From Mucilaginibacter geliditolerans (GTDB lineage: Bacteria; Bacteroidota; Bacteroidia; Sphingobacteriales; Sphingobacteriaceae), in contig NZ_JACHBY010000002.1 of assembly GCF_014200495.1 (NCBI RefSeq), positions 186,001 through 250,000 of the forward strand: a stretch of 64,000 nt of DNA, given 5' to 3'. The notes under the pieces were generated by a model, which was not told where the DNA came from, did no database searches, and saw nothing but the letters and a program-made list of their open reading frames with translations. A program made the translations under genes and the position numbers. Shown piece after piece: positions 1 through 9,584 of the stretch. Within the stretch, counting starts at the first letter, position 1. Each line of letters starts with the position of its first letter.

Positions 1-3000
1 TAGCGTATTTGCCGACAGGTACTTTGCCCCTTTCATTTCCTCTGGCGTGAATACCTGGTTTATGGTAGCATCCGCATAGCTTTTATAGTCGGGAAAACGT
101 CCGCGCATCATGCTGATCTGGTCGAGCAGTTCATCACGGGTTACGCAGGGGTAGCTTTTATGCTGAATGTAAAAACACAGTATCGGATCAACTGAACCAT
201 TATCGTCAAAGTCCTTATAATACATTTCGGCAGGTTCCGTATCGGAAGCCTTGCATTGGGAGTTAAGCCCAAGATTGCCCACAAGCAAATCGGGGTGACC
301 ATCGTGGTTGATATCGCTTACCTGTAAGCAGTTCCACCAGCCGGTATATTTCTTGTCAAAGTATTTTACAGTGGCATTGATTAATTTTCCGTTTGTATTT
401 TCAAAAACCGTAACAGGCATCCACTCACCTGCTAAAACCAGGTCGGGCTTGTTATCACCATTCATATCTACCCAGGCAGCATCGGTTACCATGCCGATAT
501 GTTTTAAGGCTGGGTTGTAGGTATTCGTCTGATCAATAAAATGCCCTTTGCCATCATTGATCAGAATATAGCTTTCAGGTGTTTCCGGGTAACGGCCGGG
601 GACTACCCTGCCACCTACAAACAGGTCTATTTTACCATCACCATTAATATCTGCTGCTTTTACACAGCCTTTGCTGCTCAGCATTTTAGGCAATGCGTTA
701 TTTGATTTAGTAAAGTTGCCTTTTCCATCGTTGATGTACAACCTGTCCTGCAGCAATGGGTCATCCGGCATATAATCGCCATAACCACCCGAGCAAACAT
801 ACAGATCAGGCTTGCCATCGCCGTTGGCATCAAAAAAGATGGCCGCCGCGTCAGTACTTTTCTTATCGGCTTCAAAGGCGGGTTGAGGTTTTAAAATAAA
901 GCTGCCATTTTTTTGCTGAATATACAGGCTGCCTGCTTTGCCATTCGTTCCGCCAACATACACATCTTCCAACCCATCGCCATTCACATCACCTTTTACT
1001 ACACATGGACCTGAAAAGGAAAGCGGGTTTACCAGCAGCGGCTGGCGTTTAAAATCATTGGTGGTATTTATTGTTTCATGATAATTTACGGGCGATTTTA
1101 CCTCCGTAAACAATGGCTTTACGGCTGGTGGTTTGCTGTAATTATTTGATGCATCCTTTTCATTGAGCGTGATCTGCTGATCTCCTTTTACGTTTTGCAA
1201 TAGCTGGGTTTTACCACGCTGCCAGATGATCCTTAAGGAATCCACCTGTTTGTCTTTACCTAAGCCAAAATGCAATACCGGTGATACGCTGGATTCATAG
1301 CCGCGGGTAGGCATTTGCTCCAGGTATTGGTGTTTATTGCCGCTGTAAATAATGACCTTTGCACCTATCCCCTGCGTGTTCTTATCCGCCCCTTTAAGGT
1401 TGATGGATAGGTAATGGTTCCCATTTTGTGTAGTGGCCTGGTTCTGATAAATAAAGGCCGGTTTGTTGATGTTGTTAACCACCAGGTCAAGGTTGCCGTC
1501 ATTATCTAAATCAGCATACGCTGCACCGTTGCTGTTTGATGGTTGATTGATACCCCAATCGGCACTGGTATTGGTAAAGGTTAAATTGCCATTATTTTTA
1601 AAGAAATAGCTCTCCACATCTGATGAGGGCATCTGGCTCACCAGGTTCAGCAGGTCCTGCCGCATAACCTGCCTATTCTGCAGGTTATCGCCCATAAACT
1701 TCAGGAAATCCATATTGGTATAATCCCGGGTATAGCCATTGCTCACAAACAGGTCCTTCCAGCCATCATTATCATAGTCAGCGAACAGCGGCGCCCAGCT
1801 CCAGTCGGTGTTTGAGATCCCGGCTACCTGCCCTATCTCACTGAACGTATTATTACCGTTATTTACTTGCAGCATATTACGCATATACTGGTAATAGAAA
1901 CCCGAGCGTAGATTTAGGTTAAAGGCTTCATAATTATCGCCTCCATACAATAGCTTCTGCCGTCTATTATCTTCAGGCAGCATATCCAGCGTGTAAATAT
2001 CGGGAGTAAGGTCATTGTTGATATCGGCAATATCGTTCCCCATCGAGTACAGCGAGGTGTGGCCTACCTGCTGTTGAAGTTGATCTGTAAATGTGCCGTT
2101 ACCATTGTTGATATACAGCCTGTCGGGCACGCTGTAATCATTGGAGATATAGATATCCGGCCAACCATCGCCATTTATATCGGCTATGCCGGCAGCCAAA
2201 CCATAGGATAATGTGGTATTTATGATGCCTGCCTGTTTAGTTACCTCAGTAAAATGGCCATTATCGTTCCTGAAAAGTCGTATGCCTGCTTCGGTGTCCG
2301 TTTTGCTCATCAGTTCTTTTACCGAGGTGTTGTCAAGTGTGTTGATCCGTTTGGGGTTGTGATTTACCAGCAGCAGATCAAGGTCACCATCCCTGTCATA
2401 ATCGAAAAAATAGGCCTGTGTACTGGATGACGGAAAATCAAGACCATACTCAGCAGCCATTTCTTTAAACTGGGGCACACCATTAGCATCATTTCCCTGG
2501 TTAATAAATAATTGATTTACCCGTTTCTCAGGGCTTATCTTTCCCGAATAACATACATAAATATCCAGTTTACCATCTCCATTGATATCTACCAGCGTTA
2601 CCCCCGTTTTCCATGGGCCGGGCCTGCCTGCTACTCCTGAGGCCGCTGTAACATCAGTAAACTGCATATGCCCTTTGTTAAGATAGAGCTTGTTATCGGT
2701 CATGTTACCTGTAAAATAAATATCCTGCAGGCCATCACCATTCAGGTCGCCCACCGCTACGCCACCGCCATTATAAAAATATTCATACATCAGCACGTTA
2801 GTATTTAAACCCTCTGTTAACGTATTGCTGAAGTCGACGTGCGTTTGTTCTGATGGCAGTAATTTAAAAAGCGTGTTTTTTGGGGCCTCACTATTACTGC
2901 CTGAGGGAGTTGATTTGCAACTACAAACACCGGATATCAAACCTAAAATTACCAAACAATTTAGAACGATAGAATTGCGCTTCGTTAAAATTGAAGGCAG

Positions 3001-3030
3001 CAGCGGACATAGGGGTTTTCTTGTAATCAT
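1..3030 (-). CDS. VCBS/FG-GAP repeat protein with ASPIC/UnbV domain, lipoprotein (3' end outside window)
   Basis: An open frame runs from an ATG at 3030 leftwards off the window, about 1010 codons, so the C-terminus is missing. The N-terminus is basic then hydrophobic and ends in a Cys-Ser-Cys stretch near residues 36-38, which suggests a lipoprotein signal. The rest is a long series of FG-GAP/VCBS calcium-binding repeats of the type GDLNGDGLQDIYF, AYADLDNDGNLDLVV and GDVNGDGLEDVYVGG. An ASPIC/UnbV-like segment lies near residues 540-617, with GIGAKVIIY and LRIIWQRGK. Such proteins form surface beta-propellers and are common near SusC/SusD loci in Bacteroidota. Their biochemical role is mostly unknown, and no catalytic motif was recognised. 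The gene follows the HTCS gene on the same strand after 271 bases, so it may be one of its targets. Confidence 0.88.
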   Translation of the reverse strand, partial: MITRKPLCPLLPSILTKRNSIVLNCLVILGLISGVCSCKSTPSGSNSEAPKNTLFKLLPSEQTHVDFSNTLTEGLNTNVLMYEYFYNGGGVAVGDLNGDGLQDIYFTGNMTDNKLYLNKGHMQFTDVTAASGVAGRPGPWKTGVTLVDINGDGKLDIYVCYSGKISPEKRVNQLFINQGNDANGVPQFKEMAAEYGLDFPSSSTQAYFFDYDRDGDLDLLLVNHNPKRINTLDNTSVKELMSKTDTEAGIRLFRNDNGHFTEVTKQAGIINTTLSYGLAAGIADINGDGWPDIYISNDYSVPDRLYINNGNGTFTDQLQQQVGHTSLYSMGNDIADINNDLTPDIYTLDMLPEDNRRQKLLYGGDNYEAFNLNLRSGFYYQYMRNMLQVNNGNNTFSEIGQVAGISNTDWSWAPLFADYDNDGWKDLFVSNGYTRDYTNMDFLKFMGDNLQNRQVMRQDLLNLVSQMPSSDVESYFFKNNGNLTFTNTSADWGINQPSNSNGAAYADLDNDGNLDLVVNNINKPAFIYQNQATTQNGNHYLSINLKGADKNTQGIGAKVIIYSGNKHQYLEQMPTRGYESSVSPVLHFGLGKDKQVDSLRIIWQRGKTQLLQNVKGDQQITLNEKDASNNYSKPPAVKPLFTEVKSPVNYHETINTTNDFKRQPLLVNPLSFSGPCVVKGDVNGDGLEDVYVGGTNGKAGSLYIQQKNGSFILKPQPAFEADKKSTDAAAIFFDANGDGKPDLYVCSGGYGDYMPDDPLLQDRLYINDGKGNFTKSNNALPKMLSSKGCVKAADINGDGKIDLFVGGRVVPGRYPETPESYILINDGKGHFIDQTNTYNPALKHIGMVTDAAWVDMNGDNKPDLVLAGEWMPVTVFENTNGKLINATVKYFDKKYTGWWNCLQVSDINHDGHPDLLVGNLGLNSQCKASDTEPAEMYYKDFDDNGSVDPILCFYIQHKSYPCVTRDELLDQISMMRGRFPDYKSYADATINQVFTPEEMKGAKYLSANTL

Positions 3031-3301
3031 TTGCTTTATTTAAGCTACAACTAAGGTAATTGTATACAAATTCCTATTAAATTAATAAAAAAAACGATTA
3101 GTGCACTATTCAGAACACATCATCAAAATCATTCAAATTTCAAAGTTTATCCTTTGAAAAAACGGTTTACACTGGCTAACTGGGAAGCTAATCTAAATAA
3201 TTAAAAGTAAATAGTCTAGGGGTATTCTCAGCAATCATACAGGGTAAATTTAGCAGATAACTGAGAGATGCCGAGAAAGTGTACATAATTTGCTTGTACA
3301 T
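3031..3301. other. Intergenic region between HTCS gene and VCBS lipoprotein gene
   Basis: This 271-base AT-rich stretch follows the HTCS stop codon and should hold the promoter of the minus-strand lipoprotein gene. I found no exact TAnnTTTG box on the minus strand. Two copies of TGTACA at 3280-3285 and 3295-3300 could form only a weak 6-bp hairpin just after the HTCS stop. No RNA gene or small ORF is convincing here. Confidence 0.5.
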
Positions 3302-6300
3302 CTACTTTTGATTTTTTATAACATCCCGGTTAATAGTTAAATCCTTATGAAAAGAATCACGGTATTTCTTTATATAATCTGATGGATTTAAACCAAACAA
3401 CTTGGCAAATTGCTCCCGAAAATGCCTGGCATCAAGGAAACCCACCTGATATGCAGCTTCCGCAATGGTACAATCGGTGGTTAACAATATTTCGGCAGCT
3501 TTTTTTAACCGTATAAAGCGGATAAAACTATTAACCGATTGCCCCGAGATAGATTTGATTTTCCGATAAACATTCGAATGGCTCATCCCCATTTCCCTGG
3601 ATAATGTTTTGATAGTAAAATCAGGATCATTTAAATGATGGCCAACGATATCAATACATTTTTGCAAAAAATCTTTATACTCCTGGGATATTTTGAGGTT
3701 ATTAGGTTTCAGCGTTATCTCATTGAAAAAATATCGTTGAAGGTTATTCCTGGTTTTAAGTATCCCTTTCACACGCGCTATCAGCATTTCCTTTTCAAAA
3801 GGCTTGCTGATATAGTCATCGGCGCCGCCTTCAATGCCTTTCAGCTTAATTTCAGGGGCTGTAATGGCCGTCAATAATATAACCGGTATATGACTAAGGT
3901 CGGGGTCTTCTTTTATGCGGCTGCATAATTCTATCCCGCTCATACCCGGCATCATTACGTCGCTGATAATAATATCAGGCATTAATTCAATTACCATTTT
4001 TAAGCCAGATTCGCCATTATCGGCTTCATATACAATATATTCTGATACAAAAACCTGCTTAATATAATCGCTTATCTCCTTGTTATCTTCAATAATGAGC
4101 ATCGATTTAAAATCCGAGGTAATTTCTGCAGCAGCAGGTATAGTCATATCAGGCGCAACCAGCGGATTGTTGCCATCTTCTTCTGCCATTAGCTCGTTAA
4201 AGAAAACAGACCTTTGCGGAGCCTCTTCTATTATTGATGCTGATTTTAAATGTGATGCCCCTTTAAGCAGTTCCAAATTAAAAACTGTTCCTTTCCCGGC
4301 TTCACTTTCATAGCTTATTGCGCCACCATGTTGCTCTGCATAATTTTTCACCAGGAATAACCCTATACCCAAGCCGCCTTTTGATAAGGTATTATGCTGA
4401 TACTCCTGGTAATATTGATGATAAAGCTTGTCTCCGGCCGTTTGCGCTATACCGCATCCTGTATCTCTTACCTGTATATTAACCTTATCGCTCGTCTGGC
4501 TTACATACATCTCCACTTCGCCGCCCGGCTCAGTAAACTTTACAGCATTTGATAGCAGATTAAATAAAACGATCTCAATTTTTTCACAGTCGGCTATAAT
4601 TTCTATATACTCTTCAGTACAATTGTATTCAAACTTTAGTTTCTTAGCATTTGCCTGGTGGGTGAAGCATAAAAAAACCTCTTTGCTCAGATCAACAATA
4701 TTAATTTTTGCAAGTTTTAATTCGTCCGCATCTGCATCTGCCTTTCTAAATAATAGTAGCTGGTCAACCAAACTTAGCAAGCGCTTTGCATTGCGGTTTA
4801 TGGTGTTAAGGTTTTGCTGATCAACATCATTCCCTCCTGTATATAAAATCTCTTTCAGTGGGTTAATGATCATGGTTAGCGGTGTTCTGAACTCATGCGA
4901 GATATTGGTAAAGAAGGATAATTTCTTTTCGTGTAACTCCTTTTCCTTCTCAGTTTCAATATGGGCTAGTTTTACCTCATATTTTAACTTAGCCTGCCGG
5001 TTATTATAAAAGATATAGCCATAAACAGCAGCACCAAAAAGTGAAGCATATATAAGATAAGCCCACCAGGTAAGATACCATGGGGGCGTAATTATGACAA
5101 CAATTGACCTTCCTTCATCATTCCATACCCCATCATTATTTGATGCCTTAATGCGAAAAACGTATCTGCCTGGGTTTAAGTTTGTATAAGTGGCTTTACG
5201 CTGACTGCCAACATAGTTCCATCTTTTATCAAACTCTTCCAGCTTATACGCATAACTGTTCTTCTCGGTATGGGTATAATTAAGCGCGACAAATTCAATT
5301 GAAAAAACGCTTTGATTATACTTTAAAACTATTTCTTTCGCATTTTGAATGGGTTCCTTAAGCGGACTGTTATCACCCGGGATAACCGACTTATTGAATA
5401 CCTGCAGATCGGAAAAATATACTGGCGGTGCAACCTTATTATAATCAATGGCCAATGGATCAAAGGAAACCAGCCCCTTATTACCACCCAACAGGATCTG
5501 ATGATCATTTACTTTACATATCACGGAATTGGCAAATACGCCATCACCCTCATCAAAGTTGATCACTTTCATTGTCCGGGGATTAAAGCATGATACACCG
5601 GTTTCAGTTACTATCCACAAATTACCGTTCACATCCTCCACTATCTGCTTAAATACATTACTGGCAAATCCATTATTCTTTGAAAAAACCTGGAAAGAGT
5701 CCGTACTTCTTACATATTTGTTTAAGCCATCCTGCGTACAGATCCAAACATTTTTACGCGAATCGAGGAATATGCTATGTATATCATTATTGCTGATATG
5801 CCCAACCTTTTTATCATTGACCAAATAATTATAAAATCTTTGTGATGATTGTACAAAACGGTTCAATCCGCCACCTTCAGTACCGATCCAGATATTGTCA
5901 TCAGCATCTTTTAACAGGCAATACAAATGATTATTACTCAGGGTATAGGGCCTGTCTTTCTGATTGAAATAATGGCTGAAGGTGTTAGTTTGGGCATGAT
6001 AAATTTTAAGTCCGGCATCTGTAGCCAGCCAATAGTTACCTGGCGTTACTTCTAAAATATCCCTGAATACATCCTCATTGAAAAAGCTACCCAGGCTTGA
6101 ATGATGCGAATGGTGGGTAAAGTTCCCGGTTTTATCATCATATTCATCAAATCCAAACTCGGTTAGGTCCCATAATTTATTATTGGCATCCAGGTACAAT
6201 TTGTTTACTGCATTGCTACCAATACTATTGGGGCCGTTGGCATGCAAAAAGGTTTTGGATGCATTAGTATTTAACTGAATAGTGGTTAACCCGTTGTTTG

Positions 6301-7429
6301 TTCCCACCCAAACCATGTTGTTTTTAACCAGTATACTTTTAACCAGTCGTTTTTCATTTGAAAACGGATAGAATGCAAATTTATATTGTTTACTGTCTAA
6401 CTTGGTTAAACCTTCCATTGAGCATATCCAGATGATCCCGTTATTATCGCGAAACAGGCCTGCCTGCTGAAAACTTGTTAGGTCATTAATTTTTTGCCAG
6501 CTGTTATTTGCTGAATTGAACCAGTAAAAGCCATCATTCCCCGCCAGGATCATTGACTGATGGCCTAAATTTAAAATCCTGAAAACGCTTTGGTTTTCCT
6601 TATCCGGAGATGGATATGATGTGAATTTACTTGTTTTTACTTCAAATTTAAACAGCCCCTTCCAGTAAGTGCCAACCCAGATATCGCCGTTTTCATCCAT
6701 GCAGAGGCTCCATACATCATTCGGATTCCTTTCATTAGCTTTTTGAACCTGGGGAAAGTTGACAAACTTTTTAGTATACTTGTTAAACTTGTTAAGGCCG
6801 CCGCCCCAGTTGCCCAACCAAAGGTTATTGGCCTTATCCTCAAGTATCGCATTAACAGATTTACCTTTTATAGCATTCGCATCTGATATATTGGGCTGGA
6901 AGATTTCAAAACTTTTGGTTTTCTCAATAAACCTGTCAAAACCATCATCAGTACCTATCCAGATATTATTGTCCTTATCGGCCAAAAGCGACCATATCTT
7001 ATTATTACTCAGCGCACCGGGGCCTTTATCCTGGTGACTAAACCGCTTAAACTTTTCTGTCAGTGGATCAAGCAAGTTTAACCCGTCAAGTGTACCCACC
7101 CATATCCTACCTTTTTTATCCTCAATAATGGTGTTAATATAATTATTGGTAAGGCTTGTGCTATCACCCGGGATGTTAACAAAGGTTTTAAACGAATAGC
7201 CATCGAACCGGCAAAGGCCATTCTCGGTTCCTACCCAAAGGAAACCACTCCTATCCTTAATAGCGCAGGTAGTACTATTTGATGGAAGACCGCTATTGAT
7301 GCCATAAGCTTTTATTGCATAATTTTTAAGCTTGGCTATATCATTGCTCTGAGGTTTATTAAATTGGGCATATCCCGTTTTTACTATTAAAAGTATAAAC
7401 ACAAACAAACCAATATTTAAAATCCTCAT
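3302..7429 (-). CDS. Hybrid two-component system sensor/regulator (HTCS)
   Basis: This 1375-residue protein joins a sensor kinase and a DNA-binding response regulator in one chain. It has a signal peptide (residues 1-21), then many Reg_prop beta-propeller repeats of the form DKSGFLWVGTENGL or DNNIWIGTDDGFDRF to about residue 690. A Y_Y_Y domain precedes a membrane segment near 783-806. The kinase core has HisKA with the phospho-acceptor His845 in ISHEFRTPL, and HATPase motifs DTGCGIA and GGLGIGL. The receiver domain has Asp1157 in ISDVMMPG. An AraC-type helix-turn-helix occupies the last 110 residues. In this family the periplasmic propeller senses an oligosaccharide and the HTH switches on a nearby PUL. 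The ligand is not readable from sequence; pectic oligosaccharides are suggested by context. The gene is divergent from kdgK. Confidence 0.97.
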   Translation of the reverse strand: MRILNIGLFVFILLIVKTGYAQFNKPQSNDIAKLKNYAIKAYGINSGLPSNSTTCAIKDRSGFLWVGTENGLCRFDGYSFKTFVNIPGDSTSLTNNYINTIIEDKKGRIWVGTLDGLNLLDPLTEKFKRFSHQDKGPGALSNNKIWSLLADKDNNIWIGTDDGFDRFIEKTKSFEIFQPNISDANAIKGKSVNAILEDKANNLWLGNWGGGLNKFNKYTKKFVNFPQVQKANERNPNDVWSLCMDENGDIWVGTYWKGLFKFEVKTSKFTSYPSPDKENQSVFRILNLGHQSMILAGNDGFYWFNSANNSWQKINDLTSFQQAGLFRDNNGIIWICSMEGLTKLDSKQYKFAFYPFSNEKRLVKSILVKNNMVWVGTNNGLTTIQLNTNASKTFLHANGPNSIGSNAVNKLYLDANNKLWDLTEFGFDEYDDKTGNFTHHSHHSSLGSFFNEDVFRDILEVTPGNYWLATDAGLKIYHAQTNTFSHYFNQKDRPYTLSNNHLYCLLKDADDNIWIGTEGGGLNRFVQSSQRFYNYLVNDKKVGHISNNDIHSIFLDSRKNVWICTQDGLNKYVRSTDSFQVFSKNNGFASNVFKQIVEDVNGNLWIVTETGVSCFNPRTMKVINFDEGDGVFANSVICKVNDHQILLGGNKGLVSFDPLAIDYNKVAPPVYFSDLQVFNKSVIPGDNSPLKEPIQNAKEIVLKYNQSVFSIEFVALNYTHTEKNSYAYKLEEFDKRWNYVGSQRKATYTNLNPGRYVFRIKASNNDGVWNDEGRSIVVIITPPWYLTWWAYLIYASLFGAAVYGYIFYNNRQAKLKYEVKLAHIETEKEKELHEKKLSFFTNISHEFRTPLTMIINPLKEILYTGGNDVDQQNLNTINRNAKRLLSLVDQLLLFRKADADADELKLAKINIVDLSKEVFLCFTHQANAKKLKFEYNCTEEYIEIIADCEKIEIVLFNLLSNAVKFTEPGGEVEMYVSQTSDKVNIQVRDTGCGIAQTAGDKLYHQYYQEYQHNTLSKGGLGIGLFLVKNYAEQHGGAISYESEAGKGTVFNLELLKGASHLKSASIIEEAPQRSVFFNELMAEEDGNNPLVAPDMTIPAAAEITSDFKSMLIIEDNKEISDYIKQVFVSEYIVYEADNGESGLKMVIELMPDIIISDVMMPGMSGIELCSRIKEDPDLSHIPVILLTAITAPEIKLKGIEGGADDYISKPFEKEMLIARVKGILKTRNNLQRYFFNEITLKPNNLKISQEYKDFLQKCIDIVGHHLNDPDFTIKTLSREMGMSHSNVYRKIKSISGQSVNSFIRFIRLKKAAEILLTTDCTIAEAAYQVGFLDARHFREQFAKLFGLNPSDYIKKYRDSFHKDLTINRDVIKNQK

Positions 7430-7464
7430 TTAATAATTTTAATTGTTTATAAAATGGTTATTAT

Positions 7465-7483
7465 GGTTAACGCTGCGGTTAAC
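7465..7483. promoter_or_regulatory. Two GGTTAAC direct repeats upstream of HTCS gene
   Basis: GGTTAAC occurs at 7465-7471 and again at 7477-7483, with starts 12 bases apart. They lie 36-54 bases upstream of the HTCS start codon. Each copy holds the palindrome GTTAAC. They could be a binding site for the HTCS regulator or another protein, but this is only a position-based guess. Confidence 0.3.
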
Positions 7484-7745
7484 TTATTAGTAAATATATC
7501 CAAATAGCGCTAACATGAAATTATTTCAACCAAACAATTATTCTGGCTGTTTATCATAATTAACACTGCAAAATCTGGTAATAAAGGCTTAATAACACCT
7601 ATGGCTTACAATATATGTCAAATTAACATATATTAATTCTAATTAAAAAAGAGTTTTACATATTTTTTAATATTATAATATTTGCCATCTGTATGCTCTT
7701 TAAAAAGGATATGTTTATCAAGAAATTATAAAAAACTATTCCTTC

Positions 7746-7761
7746 ACTATAACGATGGAGT
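7746..7761. promoter_or_regulatory. Putative LacI-type operator, kdgK operon
   Basis: The site ACTATAACGATGGAGT fits ACT-N2-AACGTT-N2-AGT with one mismatch in the core (A for T). It lies just upstream of the predicted kdgK promoter. The sequence from the core onward matches the uxaC site at 14935-14954 at 18 of 20 bases, which extends well beyond the palindrome. Confidence 0.65.
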
Positions 7762-7780
7762 AAATAATAACACCATAAAG

Positions 7781-7811
7781 TTTGAAAGGGTGATATTTCA
7801 ACATATTTTTG
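7781..7811 (+). promoter_or_regulatory. Bacteroidota-type promoter for kdgK
   Basis: TTTG at 7781-7784 and TATTTTTG at 7804-7811 are separated by exactly 19 bases. This matches the known Bacteroidota sigma-ABfr consensus TTTG-N19/21-TAnnTTTG. It would give a leader of about 50 bases before the kdgK ATG at 7867. Confidence 0.65.
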
Positions 7812-7866
7812 GAATTAACTTCGGATAAAAAACGATTCGTTAAATCCTGCTATCTGTAAGCTGCCA

Positions 7867-8910
7867 ATGAATAAACAATTTAATAAAAAAAAATACACGG
7901 GTTCTGTACTATGCTTTGGCGAACTGCTATTCAGGATAAGCCTTGATGCCGGTGGTAATTGGTTAAAAAATGATGCTGTCCCATTTTTTATGGGCGGCGC
8001 CGAACTGAATGTAGCCACGGCCCTATCCTTATGGGATGTACCCTCGCAATATTTTACTGCACTGCCTGATAATCATATGACGGCGCAGATCACGTCCCAT
8101 CTTAAAAGCAAGGATATCGATCCCTCAAAGATCTATCATCATGGCGACCGTGTTGGCTTATATATACTAACCAAGGGTGCCGATTTGAAAAATGATTCGC
8201 TGATCTATGATCGTGCACACTCAGCATTCGCCGAACTAAAACCGGGAATGATAGATTGGGATAAAGTATTGGATGGCGTAAGCTGGTTCCATTTCAGCGC
8301 TATATGCCCTGCCATCAATCAACATGTGGCCGATGTTTGTAATGAGGCATTAATAGCCGCATCTGCAAAAGGCATTACGATCTCTATTGATTTGAACTAT
8401 CGTTCAAAGCTATGGCAATATGGTAAAACACCCCTACAGATAATCCCTGAACTGGTGCAATATTGTGACCTGGTGATGGGTAATATATGGGCCGCTGAAA
8501 TCATGCTGAGTATCCCAGTTGAGGAAGGCTTGCATGCTGTTGGGCAAAAAGCCAAATATCTGGATGCCGCTTTACAAACATCAAAGCATATTACCGAAAA
8601 GCACCCAAAATGCAAAGCTGTTGCCAATACATTCAGGTTTGATAATAACGAAGGGATCACCTATTACACCTCCTTATATACAGGCGGCGAATATCACAGC
8701 ACTATTGACCACGCAGCCCTTAAAATAATAAACAAAGTAGGCAGCGGCGATTGCTTTATGGCGGGCCTCATTTATGGCTTTTATAATAGCCATGAACCAG
8801 CCGAAATATTGGAGTTCGCCACTTTAGCAGCTTTTGATAAGCTATTTATTGATGCCGATGCCACGTCTAAAACCGTAGAGGAAATTAAAACTACAACTAT
8901 TCCCAAATGA
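7867..8910 (+). CDS. kdgK: 2-dehydro-3-deoxygluconokinase (KDG kinase)
   Basis: This PfkB-family sugar kinase of 347 residues phosphorylates 2-keto-3-deoxygluconate (KDG) with ATP to give KDPG in the cytoplasm. The N-terminus reads VLCFGELLFRIS, as in KdgK proteins. The glycine-rich GGAELNVATALS block follows. The PfkB C-terminal signature is KVGSGDCFMAG, with the catalytic base Asp295. Length and layout fit the family. The stop overlaps the next gene, eda, by four bases (ATGA), so the two are translationally coupled. The gene is the first of a three-gene operon with a good promoter and a LacI-type operator upstream. It joins the UxaA product to the aldolase step. Confidence 0.93.
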   Translation: MNKQFNKKKYTGSVLCFGELLFRISLDAGGNWLKNDAVPFFMGGAELNVATALSLWDVPSQYFTALPDNHMTAQITSHLKSKDIDPSKIYHHGDRVGLYILTKGADLKNDSLIYDRAHSAFAELKPGMIDWDKVLDGVSWFHFSAICPAINQHVADVCNEALIAASAKGITISIDLNYRSKLWQYGKTPLQIIPELVQYCDLVMGNIWAAEIMLSIPVEEGLHAVGQKAKYLDAALQTSKHITEKHPKCKAVANTFRFDNNEGITYYTSLYTGGEYHSTIDHAALKIINKVGSGDCFMAGLIYGFYNSHEPAEILEFATLAAFDKLFIDADATSKTVEEIKTTTIPK

Positions 8911-9566
8911 GCAACCACGAAACCATACTTGCCGGCATTATAACTCAGGGCATTTTACCTTTGTTCTTTTATGAAGATGCGGAGGTGAGCCTGCAGGTTA
9001 CACGCACACTATACAAGGCCGGTGTTAGGGCTATTGAATATACAAACCGCGGCCCGGCCGCGCTTGAAAACTTTAAAGTGCTGAAAAAAGCACAACAGGA
9101 CGAAATGCCTGAACTGCACTTAGGTATAGGCACCATAAAATCGGAGCAGGAAGCCAGGGATTTTATAGCCGCGGGGGCTGATTTTATAGTAGCACCCATT
9201 GTGAACCCCGCCGTAGCAAAAATAGCCCATGAGCATGGCTTATTATGGTGCCCGGGATGTATGACACCTACCGAAATTTACACGGCACAGCAAAATGGCG
9301 CGGCGCTGATCAAGCTATTCCCTGCCAATATTTTGGGGCATTCATTTTTAAGTTCGATAAAGGAACTATTCCCAGGGCAATTATTTATGCCCACTGGTGG
9401 TGTTGAACTGCATATTGAGAACATTAGCAACTGGTTTAAGGCCGGGGTTTGCGCTGTAGGCTTGGGCAGCAAACTCATTACCAAGGATGTATTGACCAAA
9501 GGATTATACGACCAATTATATAACGATACTATTAAGGCGATGGAGCTTGTAAAAGCCGCCAAATAA
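8907..9566 (+). CDS. eda: KDPG/KHG aldolase (2-dehydro-3-deoxy-phosphogluconate aldolase)
   Basis: This 219-residue class I aldolase splits KDPG into pyruvate and glyceraldehyde 3-phosphate. Family motifs are visible: AIEYTNRGP, with the conserved Glu; GIGTIKS; CPGCMTPTEI; and the Schiff-base lysine Lys136 in ALIKLFPA. The glycine-rich PTGGVE loop for phosphate binding follows. The start codon overlaps the kdgK stop by four bases, and the MFS gene begins 18 bases after the stop. The context makes KDPG from hexuronate breakdown the likely substrate. Confidence 0.94.
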   Translation: MSNHETILAGIITQGILPLFFYEDAEVSLQVTRTLYKAGVRAIEYTNRGPAALENFKVLKKAQQDEMPELHLGIGTIKSEQEARDFIAAGADFIVAPIVNPAVAKIAHEHGLLWCPGCMTPTEIYTAQQNGAALIKLFPANILGHSFLSSIKELFPGQLFMPTGGVELHIENISNWFKAGVCAVGLGSKLITKDVLTKGLYDQLYNDTIKAMELVKAAK

Positions 9567-9584
9567 GTTAATATCTACCGAATT

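Larger units (their letters stand above)
7430..7866. promoter_or_regulatory. Divergent control region between HTCS gene and kdgK
   Basis: This 437-base, very AT-rich region separates the HTCS gene (minus) from kdgK (plus). It contains two GGTTAAC repeats near the HTCS start, one LacI-type operator at 7746-7761 and one good Bacteroidota promoter at 7781-7811, each listed separately. The middle part, about 7500-7740, shows no ORF or clear hairpin. Confidence 0.7.

Noticed and set aside
308..3043. Short plus-strand and minus-strand frames at 308-520, 678-875 and 2825-3043
   Set aside because: All lie over the coding frame of the VCBS lipoprotein gene, whose repeats are unbroken through this region.
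3280..3300. TGTACA pair after the HTCS stop as a terminator
   Set aside because: The stem is only six weak base pairs and no T-run follows on the minus strand.
7675..7684. TATAATATTTG as the kdgK promoter
   Set aside because: The spacing inside the box is one base too long, and no TTTG lies about 19 bases upstream; the 7781-7811 pair fits better.
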